Assembly: GCA_937898155.1 (NCBI GenBank)
Contig: CALEJO010000190.1
Coordinates: 1 to 12,075 of the forward strand
Source of the DNA: an uncultured Clostridia bacterium
GTDB taxonomy: Bacteria > Bacillota > Clostridia > Oscillospirales > CAG-272
Reading direction: 5' to 3'
Length of the DNA stretch: 12,075 nt
This document shows, one piece after another, positions 1-7,513 of the stretch. Position 1 is the first letter of the stretch; each line of letters starts with the position of its first letter. Below the pieces are notes generated by a model. That model was not told the origin of the DNA. It saw nothing but the letters and a program-made list of their open reading frames with translations, and did not search any database. Both the position numbers and the translations under genes were made by a program.

Positions 1-28
1 CATCCGATTTCTGCTCGGAGCGTATAAT

Positions 29-57
29 AGTATAACCGTTATCCTTAGGTTTGTCAA
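29..57 (-). promoter_or_regulatory. Near-consensus sigma-A promoter reading leftwards out of the window
   Basis: On the minus strand a perfect -35 box TTGACA (52-57) lies exactly 17 nt from a -10 box TATACT (29-34). This fits the sigma-70/sigma-A consensus in all but one base. It would start transcription near position 22 and transcribe a gene lying left of the window, divergent from feoA. A TATAAT on the plus strand (23-28) overlaps it and could be a -10 for feoA, but its -35 would fall at or beyond the window edge, so I do not call it separately. Confidence 0.65.
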
Positions 58-61
58 GTCA

Positions 62-94
62 TTTTTTCAAAAAAAGCACTTTTTTTCAAAAAAA
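62..94. repeat. Tandem T-tract/A-tract repeat in the feoA leader
   Basis: Two copies of a T(6-7)-C-A(7) unit lie at 62-75 and 80-94, offset by 19 bp and separated by a short GCAC spacer. The inner halves form a perfect 7-bp A/T inverted repeat (69-75 with 80-86). There is no GC-rich stem, so it is a poor terminator. It lies directly before the feoA ribosome binding site and could be a bent A-tract element or a regulator site. It does not match the classical Fur box as I know it. Confidence 0.4.
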
Positions 95-108
95 TCGGAG
101 GAGTGCCT

Positions 109-336
109 ATGCCCGATCGCCGAAAGAAACTATATGAGTTTTCGGAAAACACCGAGGTCACCGTCTGCGCGGTTTGTGCCGAGCCCGCGCGCACGCAACT
201 GTATGAATCATTCGGCATTTTGAAGGGCGCACATCTGCGCGTCTTTCTCGTCAGCGGCAAGCGCGTCATTTTGATCGTCGGACGGACGAAACTCGCGCTT
301 TCCTCGCCCGCGACGGAAGAAATCCTATGCGAATAG
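109..336 (+). CDS. feoA: FeoA family protein, small SH3-like ferrous iron transport protein
   Basis: A 75-residue cytoplasmic protein with the FeoA pattern. It has an N-terminal strand with Cys residues, then the Leu-Tyr-x-x-Phe-Gly-Ile-x-x-Gly turn typical of FeoA (about residues 31-40). A run of beta-strands follows, ending in the 'ILIVGRTKLALSSPATEEI' segment that matches the usual 'ii.v.gt.iaL...a..I.V' tail. FeoA is known as an accessory protein of the FeoB Fe(II) transporter. The ATG at 109 is preferred because GGAGGAG (97-103) sits 5 nt upstream; an in-frame GTG at 103 lies inside that ribosome binding site. feoB follows 55 nt downstream on the same strand with no terminator between, which supports the assignment. 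Confidence 0.85.
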   Translation: MPDRRKKLYEFSENTEVTVCAVCAEPARTQLYESFGILKGAHLRVFLVSGKRVILIVGRTKLALSSPATEEILCE

Positions 337-391
337 GCATATTTTGCGTCCGTGCCGTATAGGTTGAAGCAAAAAACGGAGGTCAACCCTT

Positions 392-2167
392 ATGGTAGCA
401 ACGTCCCCAAAAACGATCGCGCTTGCCGGCAATCCAAATTGCGGCAAGACCACGTTGTTCAACCTGCTCACAGGGGCAACGGAGCCGGTCGGCAACCGAC
501 CGGGCGTGACATTTGCTCTGAAAAAAGCGCCGCTCCGTCTCGGCGAAAAAGACGCCGTTCTGACCGATTTGCCCGGGACCTATTCCCTCACCCCGTTCTC
601 CGGCGAGGAAAAGGTGGCAGACGAATATCTGCAAAGCGGCAACGCCGACCTCGTCATTGACGTCGCCGATGCCACGAATCTCGAACGGAGTCTGCTTCTG
701 ACGCTTGAACTGATCCGCCGCGGACTTCGCGTGGTGCTGGCGCTGAATATGATGGACGAAGCGAAAAAAGAAGGCGTCCGCATCGACGGCGACGCGCTTT
801 CTCGGGCACTCGGCGTGCCCGTCGTGCCGATTTCCGCCGCGAAACGCGAGGGAATTTCCGAGCTGATCGGCACAGCATTCCGTCCGCTCGCCGCTTCTCC
901 GCTCGCCAAAACGCTCCCTCCGACGACGCAGGCGCTTCTGGCGATCGCCGCCGACCTCACGCGCCGCTACGTCATCTCTCCGGGCGGCGCTTCCCTCTCC
1001 GGCGATCGGATCGACCGTGTCGTTTGCCGACCGCTCTTCGGCATCCCGATTTTCGCGTCGCTTCTCTTTTTCGTTTTCTGGCTCACCTTTTCCGGCGTCG
1101 GCAAGTCGCTTTCCGATCTGCTCGGAAACGCCGTCACCGCCCTATGCGAGCTACTCGTCGCCGGGCTCGCGCGCGTCGGCGTCGGAGAAGTTATGCTTCG
1201 CTTCCTTTCGGACGGCGTTTTCGCGGGCATCGGTGCCGTGCTTTCGTTTTTGCCGCAGACGGCGCTTCTCTTTTTCCTGCTCGAACTGATGGAAGACAGC
1301 GGGATCATGGCGCGCGTCGCGTTCATGACCGACGCACTTTTGCGTCCGCTCGGGCTCTCCGGCAAAGCGTTCATTCCGATGCTTCTCAGCTTCGGTTGCG
1401 CCGTGCCGGCGACCATGTCCGCGACCGCGCTTGACGATTCAGAAAAAGAAACCGTCGTGTCGGTGATCCCGTTTTTGCCATGCAGCGCGAGACTCCCCGT
1501 TTTCGTCATGCTGATCGGGACGTTCTTCCCGCGGCACGGTGCGCTCGCGGCGCTCTCGCTCTACCTTCTCGGCATCGGCGTCGCGCTTCTCTTTGCGTGG
1601 TTTCGGACGAAACGGGATGCCAAAGCGCCTCCGCTGACGATCGAATTGCCGAAATATCGGATGCCGCAACCGAAAAACCTCACTCGCTTCATCGGCATCA
1701 AGCTCCGCGATTTCATCCGGCGCGCCGGCACCGTCGTCTTTCTTTCCTGCGTCGTCGTTTCGCTGATGCGGACGCTTACGCCCGCGTTTCGCGTCGCCGC
1801 CGCGCCGCAGGATAGTCTTTTATACGCAATCGGGCAATGGTTTGCGCCGCTTTTCGCGCCGATCGGGCTCAATATGCCCGAAATCGTCGCCGCGCTCTTC
1901 ACGGGCTTTTTCGCCAAGGAAAGCATTGTTTCGACCATGCGGATCCTCTGCGGCGCCTCGCTTTCCGCGCGTCTTTCGCAGGCGAGCGCCGTCTCGCTGA
2001 TGCTCTTTTCCCTTTTATATACCCCGTGTGCCGCCACGCTCGCCGCCATTCGCCGCGAGATCGGCACAAAAAAAGCGGCGCTCGTTCTTCTGCGATGCCT
2101 CGTCACCGCCTACGCGATCGCGTTTCTCGGGTGGACTTTTTTTCGGATTTTCGCGCGTTTTGTTTGA
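392..2167 (+). CDS. feoB: FeoB ferrous iron transporter, compact form
   Basis: A 591-residue GTPase-permease fusion for Fe(II) uptake. The N-terminal G domain shows G1 GNPNCGKTT (13-21), G2 Thr in RPGVT (36-40), G3 DLPG (59-62), G4 NMMD (119-122) and G5 SAAK (148-151). The membrane part starts near residue 215. It carries the two Gate segments, GCAVPA (335-340) and CSARLP (364-369), and the late GFFAKES motif (505-511). It is shorter than E. coli FeoB (about 770) but in the range of compact Clostridial forms; no FeoC domain or gene is seen. Two departures from the usual motifs stand out: Asn in 'GCNVP' is Ala337, and the usual Trp in 'NWPGVT' is Arg36. GGAGG (378-382) lies 9 nt before the ATG. 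It probably forms an operon with feoA. Confidence 0.95.
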   Translation: MVATSPKTIALAGNPNCGKTTLFNLLTGATEPVGNRPGVTFALKKAPLRLGEKDAVLTDLPGTYSLTPFSGEEKVADEYLQSGNADLVIDVADATNLERSLLLTLELIRRGLRVVLALNMMDEAKKEGVRIDGDALSRALGVPVVPISAAKREGISELIGTAFRPLAASPLAKTLPPTTQALLAIAADLTRRYVISPGGASLSGDRIDRVVCRPLFGIPIFASLLFFVFWLTFSGVGKSLSDLLGNAVTALCELLVAGLARVGVGEVMLRFLSDGVFAGIGAVLSFLPQTALLFFLLELMEDSGIMARVAFMTDALLRPLGLSGKAFIPMLLSFGCAVPATMSATALDDSEKETVVSVIPFLPCSARLPVFVMLIGTFFPRHGALAALSLYLLGIGVALLFAWFRTKRDAKAPPLTIELPKYRMPQPKNLTRFIGIKLRDFIRRAGTVVFLSCVVVSLMRTLTPAFRVAAAPQDSLLYAIGQWFAPLFAPIGLNMPEIVAALFTGFFAKESIVSTMRILCGASLSARLSQASAVSLMLFSLLYTPCAATLAAIRREIGTKKAALVLLRCLVTAYAIAFLGWTFFRIFARFV

Positions 2168-2192
2168 CTTTTCGGTGATAGAATGATAGAAT
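2164..2192 (+). promoter_or_regulatory. Sigma-A promoter of the copper operon, overlapping the feoB stop codon
   Basis: TTGACT (2164-2169) and TAGAAT (2187-2192) are separated by exactly 17 nt. The -35 overlaps the feoB TGA (2165-2167). The -10 lies in a tandem 8-bp repeat GATAGAAT x2 (2177-2192). A short inverted repeat TCGGT (2172-2176) / ACCGA (2209-2213) flanks the -10 and is a weak candidate operator. The predicted start near 2199 gives a leader of about 38 nt before the chaperone gene. No clear CsoR or CopY box was recognised. Confidence 0.65.
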
Positions 2193-2236
2193 AAAAGCGA
2201 ACCATATTACCGATGCTTCGGCAAGGAGGAAAAAAT

Positions 2237-2449
2237 ATGACCACCAAACTTTTCAATGTCACCGGCATGGCGTGCAAGCATTGCGCCGCCAAAGTCAGCG
2301 CGAAAGCGTCTTCTCTGAACGGTGTTAAGTCGGTCGAGGTCGATCTCGACGGCAAAAAGATGACCGCGACCTTTGACGAGACCGTCGTCAGCGCGGAAGC
2401 GATCGCCGCCGCCGTGACGGCGGGCGGATTCCCGACCACCGTTGCGTAA
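2237..2449 (+). CDS. copZ: CopZ-like copper chaperone (single heavy-metal-associated domain)
   Basis: A 70-residue soluble HMA (ferredoxin-like beta-alpha-beta-beta-alpha-beta) domain. The metal site is GMACKHC, with Cys at residues 13 and 16 after Met11, matching the MxCxxC pattern that binds Cu(I). The 'GV.SVEVDLDGKKMTATFDE' middle and 'AAVTAGGF' end are standard for this family. Proteins of this kind carry Cu(I) to the P-type ATPase, and the ATPase gene starts 3 nt after this stop codon. The ATG at 2237 is chosen because AAGGAGGA (2223-2230) lies 6 nt before it; an in-frame ATG at 2213 has no such site. Another soft metal cannot be excluded from the motif alone, but the neighbouring pump favours copper. 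Confidence 0.9.
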   Translation: MTTKLFNVTGMACKHCAAKVSAKASSLNGVKSVEVDLDGKKMTATFDETVVSAEAIAAAVTAGGFPTTVA

Positions 2450-2452
2450 ATC

Positions 2453-4699
2453 ATGATCGAAAAACGCTTCAAAGTCTCGGACATGATGTGCTCCGCCTGC
2501 TCGGCGGCGGTGGAGCGCTGTGTCCGTGCGCTCGACGGAGTGGGCGAAGTCGCCGTCAGTCTGCTCGCGGGCGAAATGACCGTTTCGTTTGACGAAAACC
2601 GGCTGAGCGAAGAGGCGATCTGCGAAGCCGTGACAAGCGCCGGCTTCCCGACGGAGCCGCTCCGCTCGGCGATGCCGACGGCGGAGCCGCCGAAAAGCGA
2701 ATTCACGGCGAAACGGCTGATCTTCTCCGCCGCGCTGACGCTCCTTTTGATGTTCTTCTCCATGGGGCATATGCTCGGGCTGACGATGCCCGCGTTTTTG
2801 ACGGGAGACGGCATCGTGTGGTCCGCGGCGATCCAAATGGCGCTTGCCGCCGCCGTTATGGCGATCAATCACAAATATTTCACGGGCGGCGTGCAGGCGG
2901 TCTTGCGCCGCGCACCCAATATGGACACGCTGATCGCGCTCGGCGCGTCCGCGTCGTTCCTTTACGGTGTGGCGACGTTCATTCTGATCGCCGTCAATCT
3001 CAAAACAAATCCCGATGCGGCGCACGCCTACGCCGAAAACCTCTATTTTGAATCCGCCGCCATGATTCCGACGCTCATCACGCTCGGCAAAACGCTCGAA
3101 TCGCGCGCCAGACGCAAAACGACAAGCGCCGTCAAGCTTCTCATGGAGCTGGCGCCGCAGGAAGCGTTGATCCTCGTTGACGGGGAAGAAAAGTCCGTGA
3201 AAACGGCGGATATCCGCGTCGGCGACGTGATCGTGATCCGTCCCGGCGGCGCCGTCCCTGTGGACGCGGAGGTCGTCTTCGGCGAAGCGTCCGTGGACGA
3301 GTCCTCCCTCACGGGAGAAAGCATTCCCGTTCCGAAAAGCGTCGGCGATCCCCTCATCAGCGGCTCGATCGTCACGGGCGGTGTTTTGCACGCGCGCGCC
3401 GTCAAGGTCGGCGAAGACACGACGCTTTCGCAGATCATTCGGCTCGTTTCGGGCGCCGGCGCGACCAAAGCACCCGTGGCGCGGCTCGCCGACAAAATTT
3501 CCGGCATTTTTGTGCCGATCGTCGTCGCCGTTTCGCTCGTCACACTCGCCGTTTGGCTGATACTCGGCGACGGCGTAGAACACGCGATCCGTTGCGCGGT
3601 CTCCGTGCTCGTGATCTCCTGTCCCTGCGCACTCGGACTGGCGACGCCCGTCGCCATCACCGTCGGCACGGGGCGCGGTGCTTCGCTCGGCGTGCTGATC
3701 AAAAGCGGCGAGGCACTCGAAACGCTCGGCCGCGCCGACGTCGTTTTGCTCGATAAAACCGGCACGATCACGGAAGGTGCGCCCGCTGTCAGCGATGCCG
3801 TTCCCTTTGACGTTCCCGAAACGCATCTTTATGCCGTCACGGCGGCGCTCGAAGCGTGCTCCGAGCATCCGCTTTCCCATGCCGTCATGGAAAAAGCCGC
3901 TTCCCTCTCTGTCTCCGTGCCCGAAGTCAGCGAATTTCGCTCCTATCCCGGCAAGGGCATCGAGGGGATCGTGGACGGCAAACGCGCGTTCGTCGGCACG
4001 CTCGCCTTTTTGAGCGAAAATGGCATCGACACGCAGGACGCGGAGATCGCCATCGCCCGTCGCTCGTCGCTCGGAGAAACGCCGATTATCGCCGCGTCCG
4101 ACGGCAAGCTTCTCGGCGTGATTTTCGCCGCCGATCGCGTGAAAACCGACAGCCAAAACGCCGTTGCGCGTATGAAAGCGCTCGGATGCGACGTCATCAT
4201 GCTCACGGGCGACAATCAAGCCGCGGCAAACGCCGTCGCGTCGCAGGTCGGCATCGAGCAGGTGCGCGCGGAGCTTTTGCCCACGGGCAAAGAAAAAGCG
4301 ATCCGCGAGCTTTCGCAGTCGCACGTGACCGTCATGGTCGGCGACGGCATCAACGACGCCCCCGCGCTCGCGCTTGCAAGCACGTCGATCGCCATCGGCG
4401 CCGGCACGGAGATCGCGAAAGAAACCGCGGACTGTGTGCTCGTCGGCGGTCGCCTCTCTTCTGCCGCGGATGCCATCGAGCTTTCCCGCGCCGTCATGAA
4501 AAATATCAAGGAAAACCTTTTCTGGGCATTCTTTTATAACGTCCTCGGCATCCCGCTCGCCGCCGGCGCGCTGTATCCGGCATTCGGTCTTTTGCTGAAT
4601 CCGATGATCGCGGCGGCGTGCATGAGCGTCAGCTCGCTTTTTGTTGTGACAAACGCGCTTCGGCTCACATTCTTCGGCAGAAAGAAGAAAAAAGCATAA
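2453..4699 (+). CDS. copA: CopA-like Cu(I)-exporting P1B-type ATPase
   Basis: A 748-residue heavy-metal P-type ATPase. It has one N-terminal HMA domain with MCSAC (Cys13, Cys16). A membrane domain starts near residue 87. The actuator motif TGES is at 287-290 and the transmembrane CPC metal site at 390-392. The phosphorylation site is DKTGT, with Asp434 as phosphoacceptor. The HP motif of the nucleotide domain is His472-Pro473, and the hinge GDGINDAP starts at 630. The last helices carry FYN and MSVSS motifs typical of the Cu(I)-specific P1B-1 group. Only one HMA domain is fused; the second is the separate CopZ-like protein. No Shine-Dalgarno is visible before the ATG, and only 3 nt separate it from the upstream stop, so translational coupling is likely. 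A basic KKKKA tail ends the protein. Confidence 0.95.
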   Translation: MIEKRFKVSDMMCSACSAAVERCVRALDGVGEVAVSLLAGEMTVSFDENRLSEEAICEAVTSAGFPTEPLRSAMPTAEPPKSEFTAKRLIFSAALTLLLMFFSMGHMLGLTMPAFLTGDGIVWSAAIQMALAAAVMAINHKYFTGGVQAVLRRAPNMDTLIALGASASFLYGVATFILIAVNLKTNPDAAHAYAENLYFESAAMIPTLITLGKTLESRARRKTTSAVKLLMELAPQEALILVDGEEKSVKTADIRVGDVIVIRPGGAVPVDAEVVFGEASVDESSLTGESIPVPKSVGDPLISGSIVTGGVLHARAVKVGEDTTLSQIIRLVSGAGATKAPVARLADKISGIFVPIVVAVSLVTLAVWLILGDGVEHAIRCAVSVLVISCPCALGLATPVAITVGTGRGASLGVLIKSGEALETLGRADVVLLDKTGTITEGAPAVSDAVPFDVPETHLYAVTAALEACSEHPLSHAVMEKAASLSVSVPEVSEFRSYPGKGIEGIVDGKRAFVGTLAFLSENGIDTQDAEIAIARRSSLGETPIIAASDGKLLGVIFAADRVKTDSQNAVARMKALGCDVIMLTGDNQAAANAVASQVGIEQVRAELLPTGKEKAIRELSQSHVTVMVGDGINDAPALALASTSIAIGAGTEIAKETADCVLVGGRLSSAADAIELSRAVMKNIKENLFWAFFYNVLGIPLAAGALYPAFGLLLNPMIAAACMSVSSLFVVTNALRLTFFGRKKKKA

Positions 4700-4700
4700 G

Positions 4701-4745
4701 AAAAACCGCCTTGCCCGCGCCCAAAAAGCAGGCAAAGCGATTTTT
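4701..4745. terminator. Bidirectional terminator between copA and the nitroreductase gene
   Basis: A 15-bp stem with arms 4701-4715 and 4731-4745 and a 15-nt loop begins 2 nt after the copA stop codon. The arms end in A5 on the left and T5 on the right, so a U-tract is present in both orientations. Two mismatched positions are C-A on the plus-strand RNA but G-U wobbles on the minus-strand RNA. It should therefore be stronger for the leftward transcript of the nitroreductase gene, whose stop lies 16 nt away. Confidence 0.8.
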
Positions 4746-4760
4746 CATTTTGACAAACAT

Positions 4761-5267
4761 TCAGCGATACGTCACGGTTTCATCACATCCGCGTCTGGAA
4801 AAATGCGCCGGTGACGGTTGATCGTCCGCGTATCCCAAATACAGGATCGCGGCAGGAACGATGTTGTCCGCCAGTGCAAACTCCGCTTTGACCGCTTCGG
4901 GTATAAAATACATGATCCACGTCGAGCCGATGCCGAGCGTCTCCGCTTCCAGCATCATATGCGTCGTCACGATGCTCGCGTCAACGTCGCCGCTACATTT
5001 TTTGTCGTATTCGCGGACCCACGCTTGATCGCGGTCATAACACACAATCAGCGCCAAAGGTGCGTGATAATGACATTCCGTGCATTTTTCCAGCAAGGAA
5101 AGACCGCTTTCGGAGTTCACCACGATGATTTTCTGCGGTTGATTGTTGTGCGCGGTCGGCGCGAGGCGCCCTGCCGAAAGAATCTTTTCGAGTGCTTCCC
5201 CGGAAACCGGATCGCTTTTGTATTTTCGGACGGAATACCGTTCGGAAGCCAACTTCAAAAAATCCAT
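4761..5267 (-). CDS. Nitroreductase-family FMN-dependent oxidoreductase, small
   Basis: A 168-residue protein of the nitroreductase fold, which usually acts as a homodimer with FMN and reduces nitro compounds, quinones or flavins using NAD(P)H. The N-terminal RYSVRKY (10-16) is the classic FMN-phosphate segment. APTAHNNQPQ (about 36-45) is the family's second signature. The 'AEALGIGSTWI'-like segment (here AETLGIGSTWI) and 'AILYLGY' near the C-terminus complete the fold, and the length fits the short Clostridial type. The natural substrate cannot be read from sequence. The ATG at 5267 has GGGAGGA (5276-5282) 8 nt upstream. It lies 33 nt downstream of the PHP gene on the same strand and is probably co-transcribed with it; no separate promoter was found. 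Confidence 0.9.
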   Translation of the reverse strand: MDFLKLASERYSVRKYKSDPVSGEALEKILSAGRLAPTAHNNQPQKIIVVNSESGLSLLEKCTECHYHAPLALIVCYDRDQAWVREYDKKCSGDVDASIVTTHMMLEAETLGIGSTWIMYFIPEAVKAEFALADNIVPAAILYLGYADDQPSPAHFSRRGCDETVTYR

Positions 5268-5300
5268 TTTATCGTTCCTCCCTTTTCGTGAAAACGGTTT

Positions 5301-6080
5301 TTATCTCCTCTTAATCGGTGTCGTCGGTTCTACGATGCGAAGCCCCTGCTCACGCAGAAACGTGCGCGCCTCTTCGACTGCCTCGGGCACGTCCAGCATA
5401 GATGGCGTGTGCGCGTCCCAGCCGATCAGCGTCTCGTTTCCGACCTCCGCCGCGATCTTCCAGAACGGCGGATACGGATACGCGCGATGGTCGCGGAAGC
5501 CGAGCATATTGAATTCCAGCGGCATGCCGCATTCCTTCGCCGCCACGCAGAGCTTGCGCATCTGCGTCTCGTAAAACGCGGGATCGCCGCGGAAGGTAAA
5601 CACGTCCGGGTGCGCGATATAGAAAAAGCGCCCCGTCTTCATCCCCTCGATGCACTCGGAAACGTAATCGGCAAGTCCGTCGGGATTCTCTCTCTCCGGC
5701 GTTTTACAAACGTGTTGTCCGCCGATCTCGTTATGGATGAAATGCTGACCGAGGATCAGATAATCGTAAGGATACGGCTCAATCAGTTCGAGAAACTTCT
5801 CAAAATAGAGCGGATAATATTCCGCCTCGAAGCCGAGATAGATCGTGATATCGTTCTTATATTCTTCTTTCAGCGAAAGAACGGAGCGGACGTAATCCTC
5901 CGTCTCCTTGCCCGGACGCATCCGATGTCCGGAATAATAGTCACCCGGAAACCAATAGGGCGAATGATCGGCAAAGCCGAGCACGGAAAATCCGGACGCG
6001 ATCGCGGCTTCCACGTATTCGCGGTCCGTCCCTTTCGCGTGGTGGCACCGCGCGGTATGTGTATGAAAATTAACTTGCAT
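5301..6080 (-). CDS. PHP-domain phosphoesterase, histidinol-phosphatase (HisK/HisJ) type
   Basis: A 259-residue single-domain PHP protein with a full set of metal ligands for a trinuclear site. These are HTH (His6, His8), Asp38-His39 in ADHS, Glu85 in GFEAE, His113 in GQHF, His157 and Asp159 in AHPD, and Asp222 and His224 in GWDAH. This order and length match the HisK/HisJ histidinol-phosphatases. No other histidine gene is nearby, so a different phosphoester substrate is possible and I leave the symbol empty. The start has AAAGGAAG (6088-6095) 7 nt upstream and a strong promoter at 6113-6141. It is the first gene of a unit with the nitroreductase. Confidence 0.85.
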   Translation of the reverse strand: MQVNFHTHTARCHHAKGTDREYVEAAIASGFSVLGFADHSPYWFPGDYYSGHRMRPGKETEDYVRSVLSLKEEYKNDITIYLGFEAEYYPLYFEKFLELIEPYPYDYLILGQHFIHNEIGGQHVCKTPERENPDGLADYVSECIEGMKTGRFFYIAHPDVFTFRGDPAFYETQMRKLCVAAKECGMPLEFNMLGFRDHRAYPYPPFWKIAAEVGNETLIGWDAHTPSMLDVPEAVEEARTFLREQGLRIVEPTTPIKRR

Positions 6081-6112
6081 GACAGCACTTCCTTTTGTCT
6101 GATAACAAAATC

Positions 6113-6141
6113 AGTATAGCACGGTTCGACGCATTTTTCAA
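6113..6141 (-). promoter_or_regulatory. Sigma-A promoter of the PHP-nitroreductase unit
   Basis: On the minus strand TTGAAA (6136-6141) and TATACT (6113-6118) are 17 nt apart, and a TG one base upstream of the -10 makes it an extended -10. The predicted start near 6106 gives a short leader to the ATG at 6080. Confidence 0.75.
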
Positions 6142-6164
6142 TCCTTTCCGCAAAGTTTTTTCCG

Positions 6165-6193
6165 TTGACACCGAGCGCCGTTCGTGGTAAAAT
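6165..6193 (+). promoter_or_regulatory. Sigma-A promoter of the phosphoesterase-CotH unit
   Basis: TTGACA (6165-6170) and TAAAAT (6188-6193) are 17 nt apart, with TGG directly before the -10 giving an extended -10. The predicted start near 6200 leaves about 24 nt before the ATG at 6224. It is back to back with the leftward promoter at 6113-6141, the two -35 boxes being 23 nt apart. Confidence 0.8.
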
Positions 6194-6223
6194 AGAATCG
6201 GACATCACGAAAGGACAAGCCGT

Positions 6224-7513
6224 ATGAACAAAACGCAAAAAACAAAGTGGTTCGCGGTCATCAGCGACGTGCATATCGACACACGCAACCCCGAGCCGTC
6301 CGTCGAAAAATTCAAAATCGCATTATCGCAGCTGAAAACCCGTGCCGGCGGGACACTCGACGCCGTGCTCGTCGCGGGTGACCTCGGCGATCACAAGGAC
6401 CCGCAGGACATCCGCATTTTCAAGGACGCCTATGAAAGCGTTTTCTCTCCCGAGGACGTGCCGCTCGTGCATTGCTACGGCGACGACCACGACTTCGTTT
6501 GGGCGGACCCCGAAGCCCCTGCGCGCATCGCGGAATATAACGGCATCTTCGGCAAGCGGTATTTCGCCCGCGATGTCGATCCGGACGCGATCCCGCTCGG
6601 CAATCGCCACGCAGTGATCGGCGGCTATCACATCCTCGCGCTCGAACCGTGCGGCAGACGTCCGATCCTCTATTCGGAGCAGACCAAATGTTGGCTCGAT
6701 CAAACGCTCCGCGCGCTCACCGAGGCAGAGCCGGACCGCTACGTGCTGATCCTCACGCATCCAATGCTTTCCGATACCGTCTACGGCAGCGAATTGCGCG
6801 GCGGGGCGTGGGCGACCGAGGATCTGACGGAGATTCTTTCCCGCTATCCGCAGGCGCTCGTCTTCGCGGGGCATCTGCACTTCCCGCTCATCGACCCGCG
6901 CAGTATCATGCAGACGCGCTTCACCTCTGTTGGGACTGGTGCCGTTCGCTATCTCGGCATCGAGACCGACGGCTTCACCAAAATTCCCGCGCCGACGTGG
7001 GTGCCGGACAGTCTGGCGCTTTCGCAGGGACTTCTCATCGAGCTTCCGCCGGATCGCACCGTCCGCATCCATCGCTTGAATTTCGCCAAAAACGCGGAGA
7101 TCGGCACACCGTGGGTGCTCGACGCGCCACAGGCAGACGGCTCGCACCTATCGCGCTATTCGCGGGCACGCGGCGACCGTGCGCACAATCAGCCGCCTGT
7201 CCTTTCGGATTTTACGCTGACTGCCGAGAATAATAAGCTGATTCTCCGTTTCCCGCTCGCCAAGGACGACGAATTCACCCATCATTTCGTCGTCAGCTTC
7301 GGAGAGCCAGACGGCGTGTGCCGTCGGCGCCGCGTCGTCACGGATTTTTATTCCGTCTGTCAGACCTCGGAAATGAAGCCGGATTATGAAACCGTCATCG
7401 AAAATTTCGAATACGGAAAAACGTATTTTGTCTCGCTGACCGCGTTCGATTCGTGGGATGCGCAGAGCCAAACCGTCACAAAACAAATCACACTGGAAAA
7501 GGAGCCCTCATGA
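6224..7513 (+). CDS. Calcineurin-like metallophosphoesterase with C-terminal FN3-like region
   Basis: A 429-residue protein with the metallophosphoesterase blocks SDVHID (Asp15, His17), AGDLGD (Asp53), GDDHD (86-90), LTHPM (His179) and GHLH (His217, His219). The canonical third block is GNH(D/E); here the metal-binding Asn is replaced by Asp88 and the preceding Gly by Asp87, an unusual change at a near-invariant site. Residues about 324-426 form a beta-rich segment, with 'GKTYFVSLTAFDSWDAQS' resembling an FN3-type domain. No signal peptide or membrane segment is seen, so it is predicted to be cytoplasmic. AAAGGA (6210-6215) lies 8 nt before the ATG. The stop overlaps the ATG of the CotH gene by 4 nt, implying coupled translation. 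The substrate is unknown. Confidence 0.85.
   Translation: MNKTQKTKWFAVISDVHIDTRNPEPSVEKFKIALSQLKTRAGGTLDAVLVAGDLGDHKDPQDIRIFKDAYESVFSPEDVPLVHCYGDDHDFVWADPEAPARIAEYNGIFGKRYFARDVDPDAIPLGNRHAVIGGYHILALEPCGRRPILYSEQTKCWLDQTLRALTEAEPDRYVLILTHPMLSDTVYGSELRGGAWATEDLTEILSRYPQALVFAGHLHFPLIDPRSIMQTRFTSVGTGAVRYLGIETDGFTKIPAPTWVPDSLALSQGLLIELPPDRTVRIHRLNFAKNAEIGTPWVLDAPQADGSHLSRYSRARGDRAHNQPPVLSDFTLTAENNKLILRFPLAKDDEFTHHFVVSFGEPDGVCRRRRVVTDFYSVCQTSEMKPDYETVIENFEYGKTYFVSLTAFDSWDAQSQTVTKQITLEKEPS

Noticed and set aside
2201..2230. A CopY- or CsoR-type operator in the copZ leader
   Set aside because: Neither a TACAnnTGTA box nor a G/C-rich CsoR palindrome could be found; only a 4-bp CCGA/TCGG stem is present.
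2207..4735. A very long (about 840-codon) open frame on the minus strand opposite copA
   Set aside because: It is antisense to a full set of P-type ATPase motifs, is dominated by Arg, Asp, Gly and His, has no recognisable domain and no ribosome binding site. It follows from the GC-rich codon pattern of copA.
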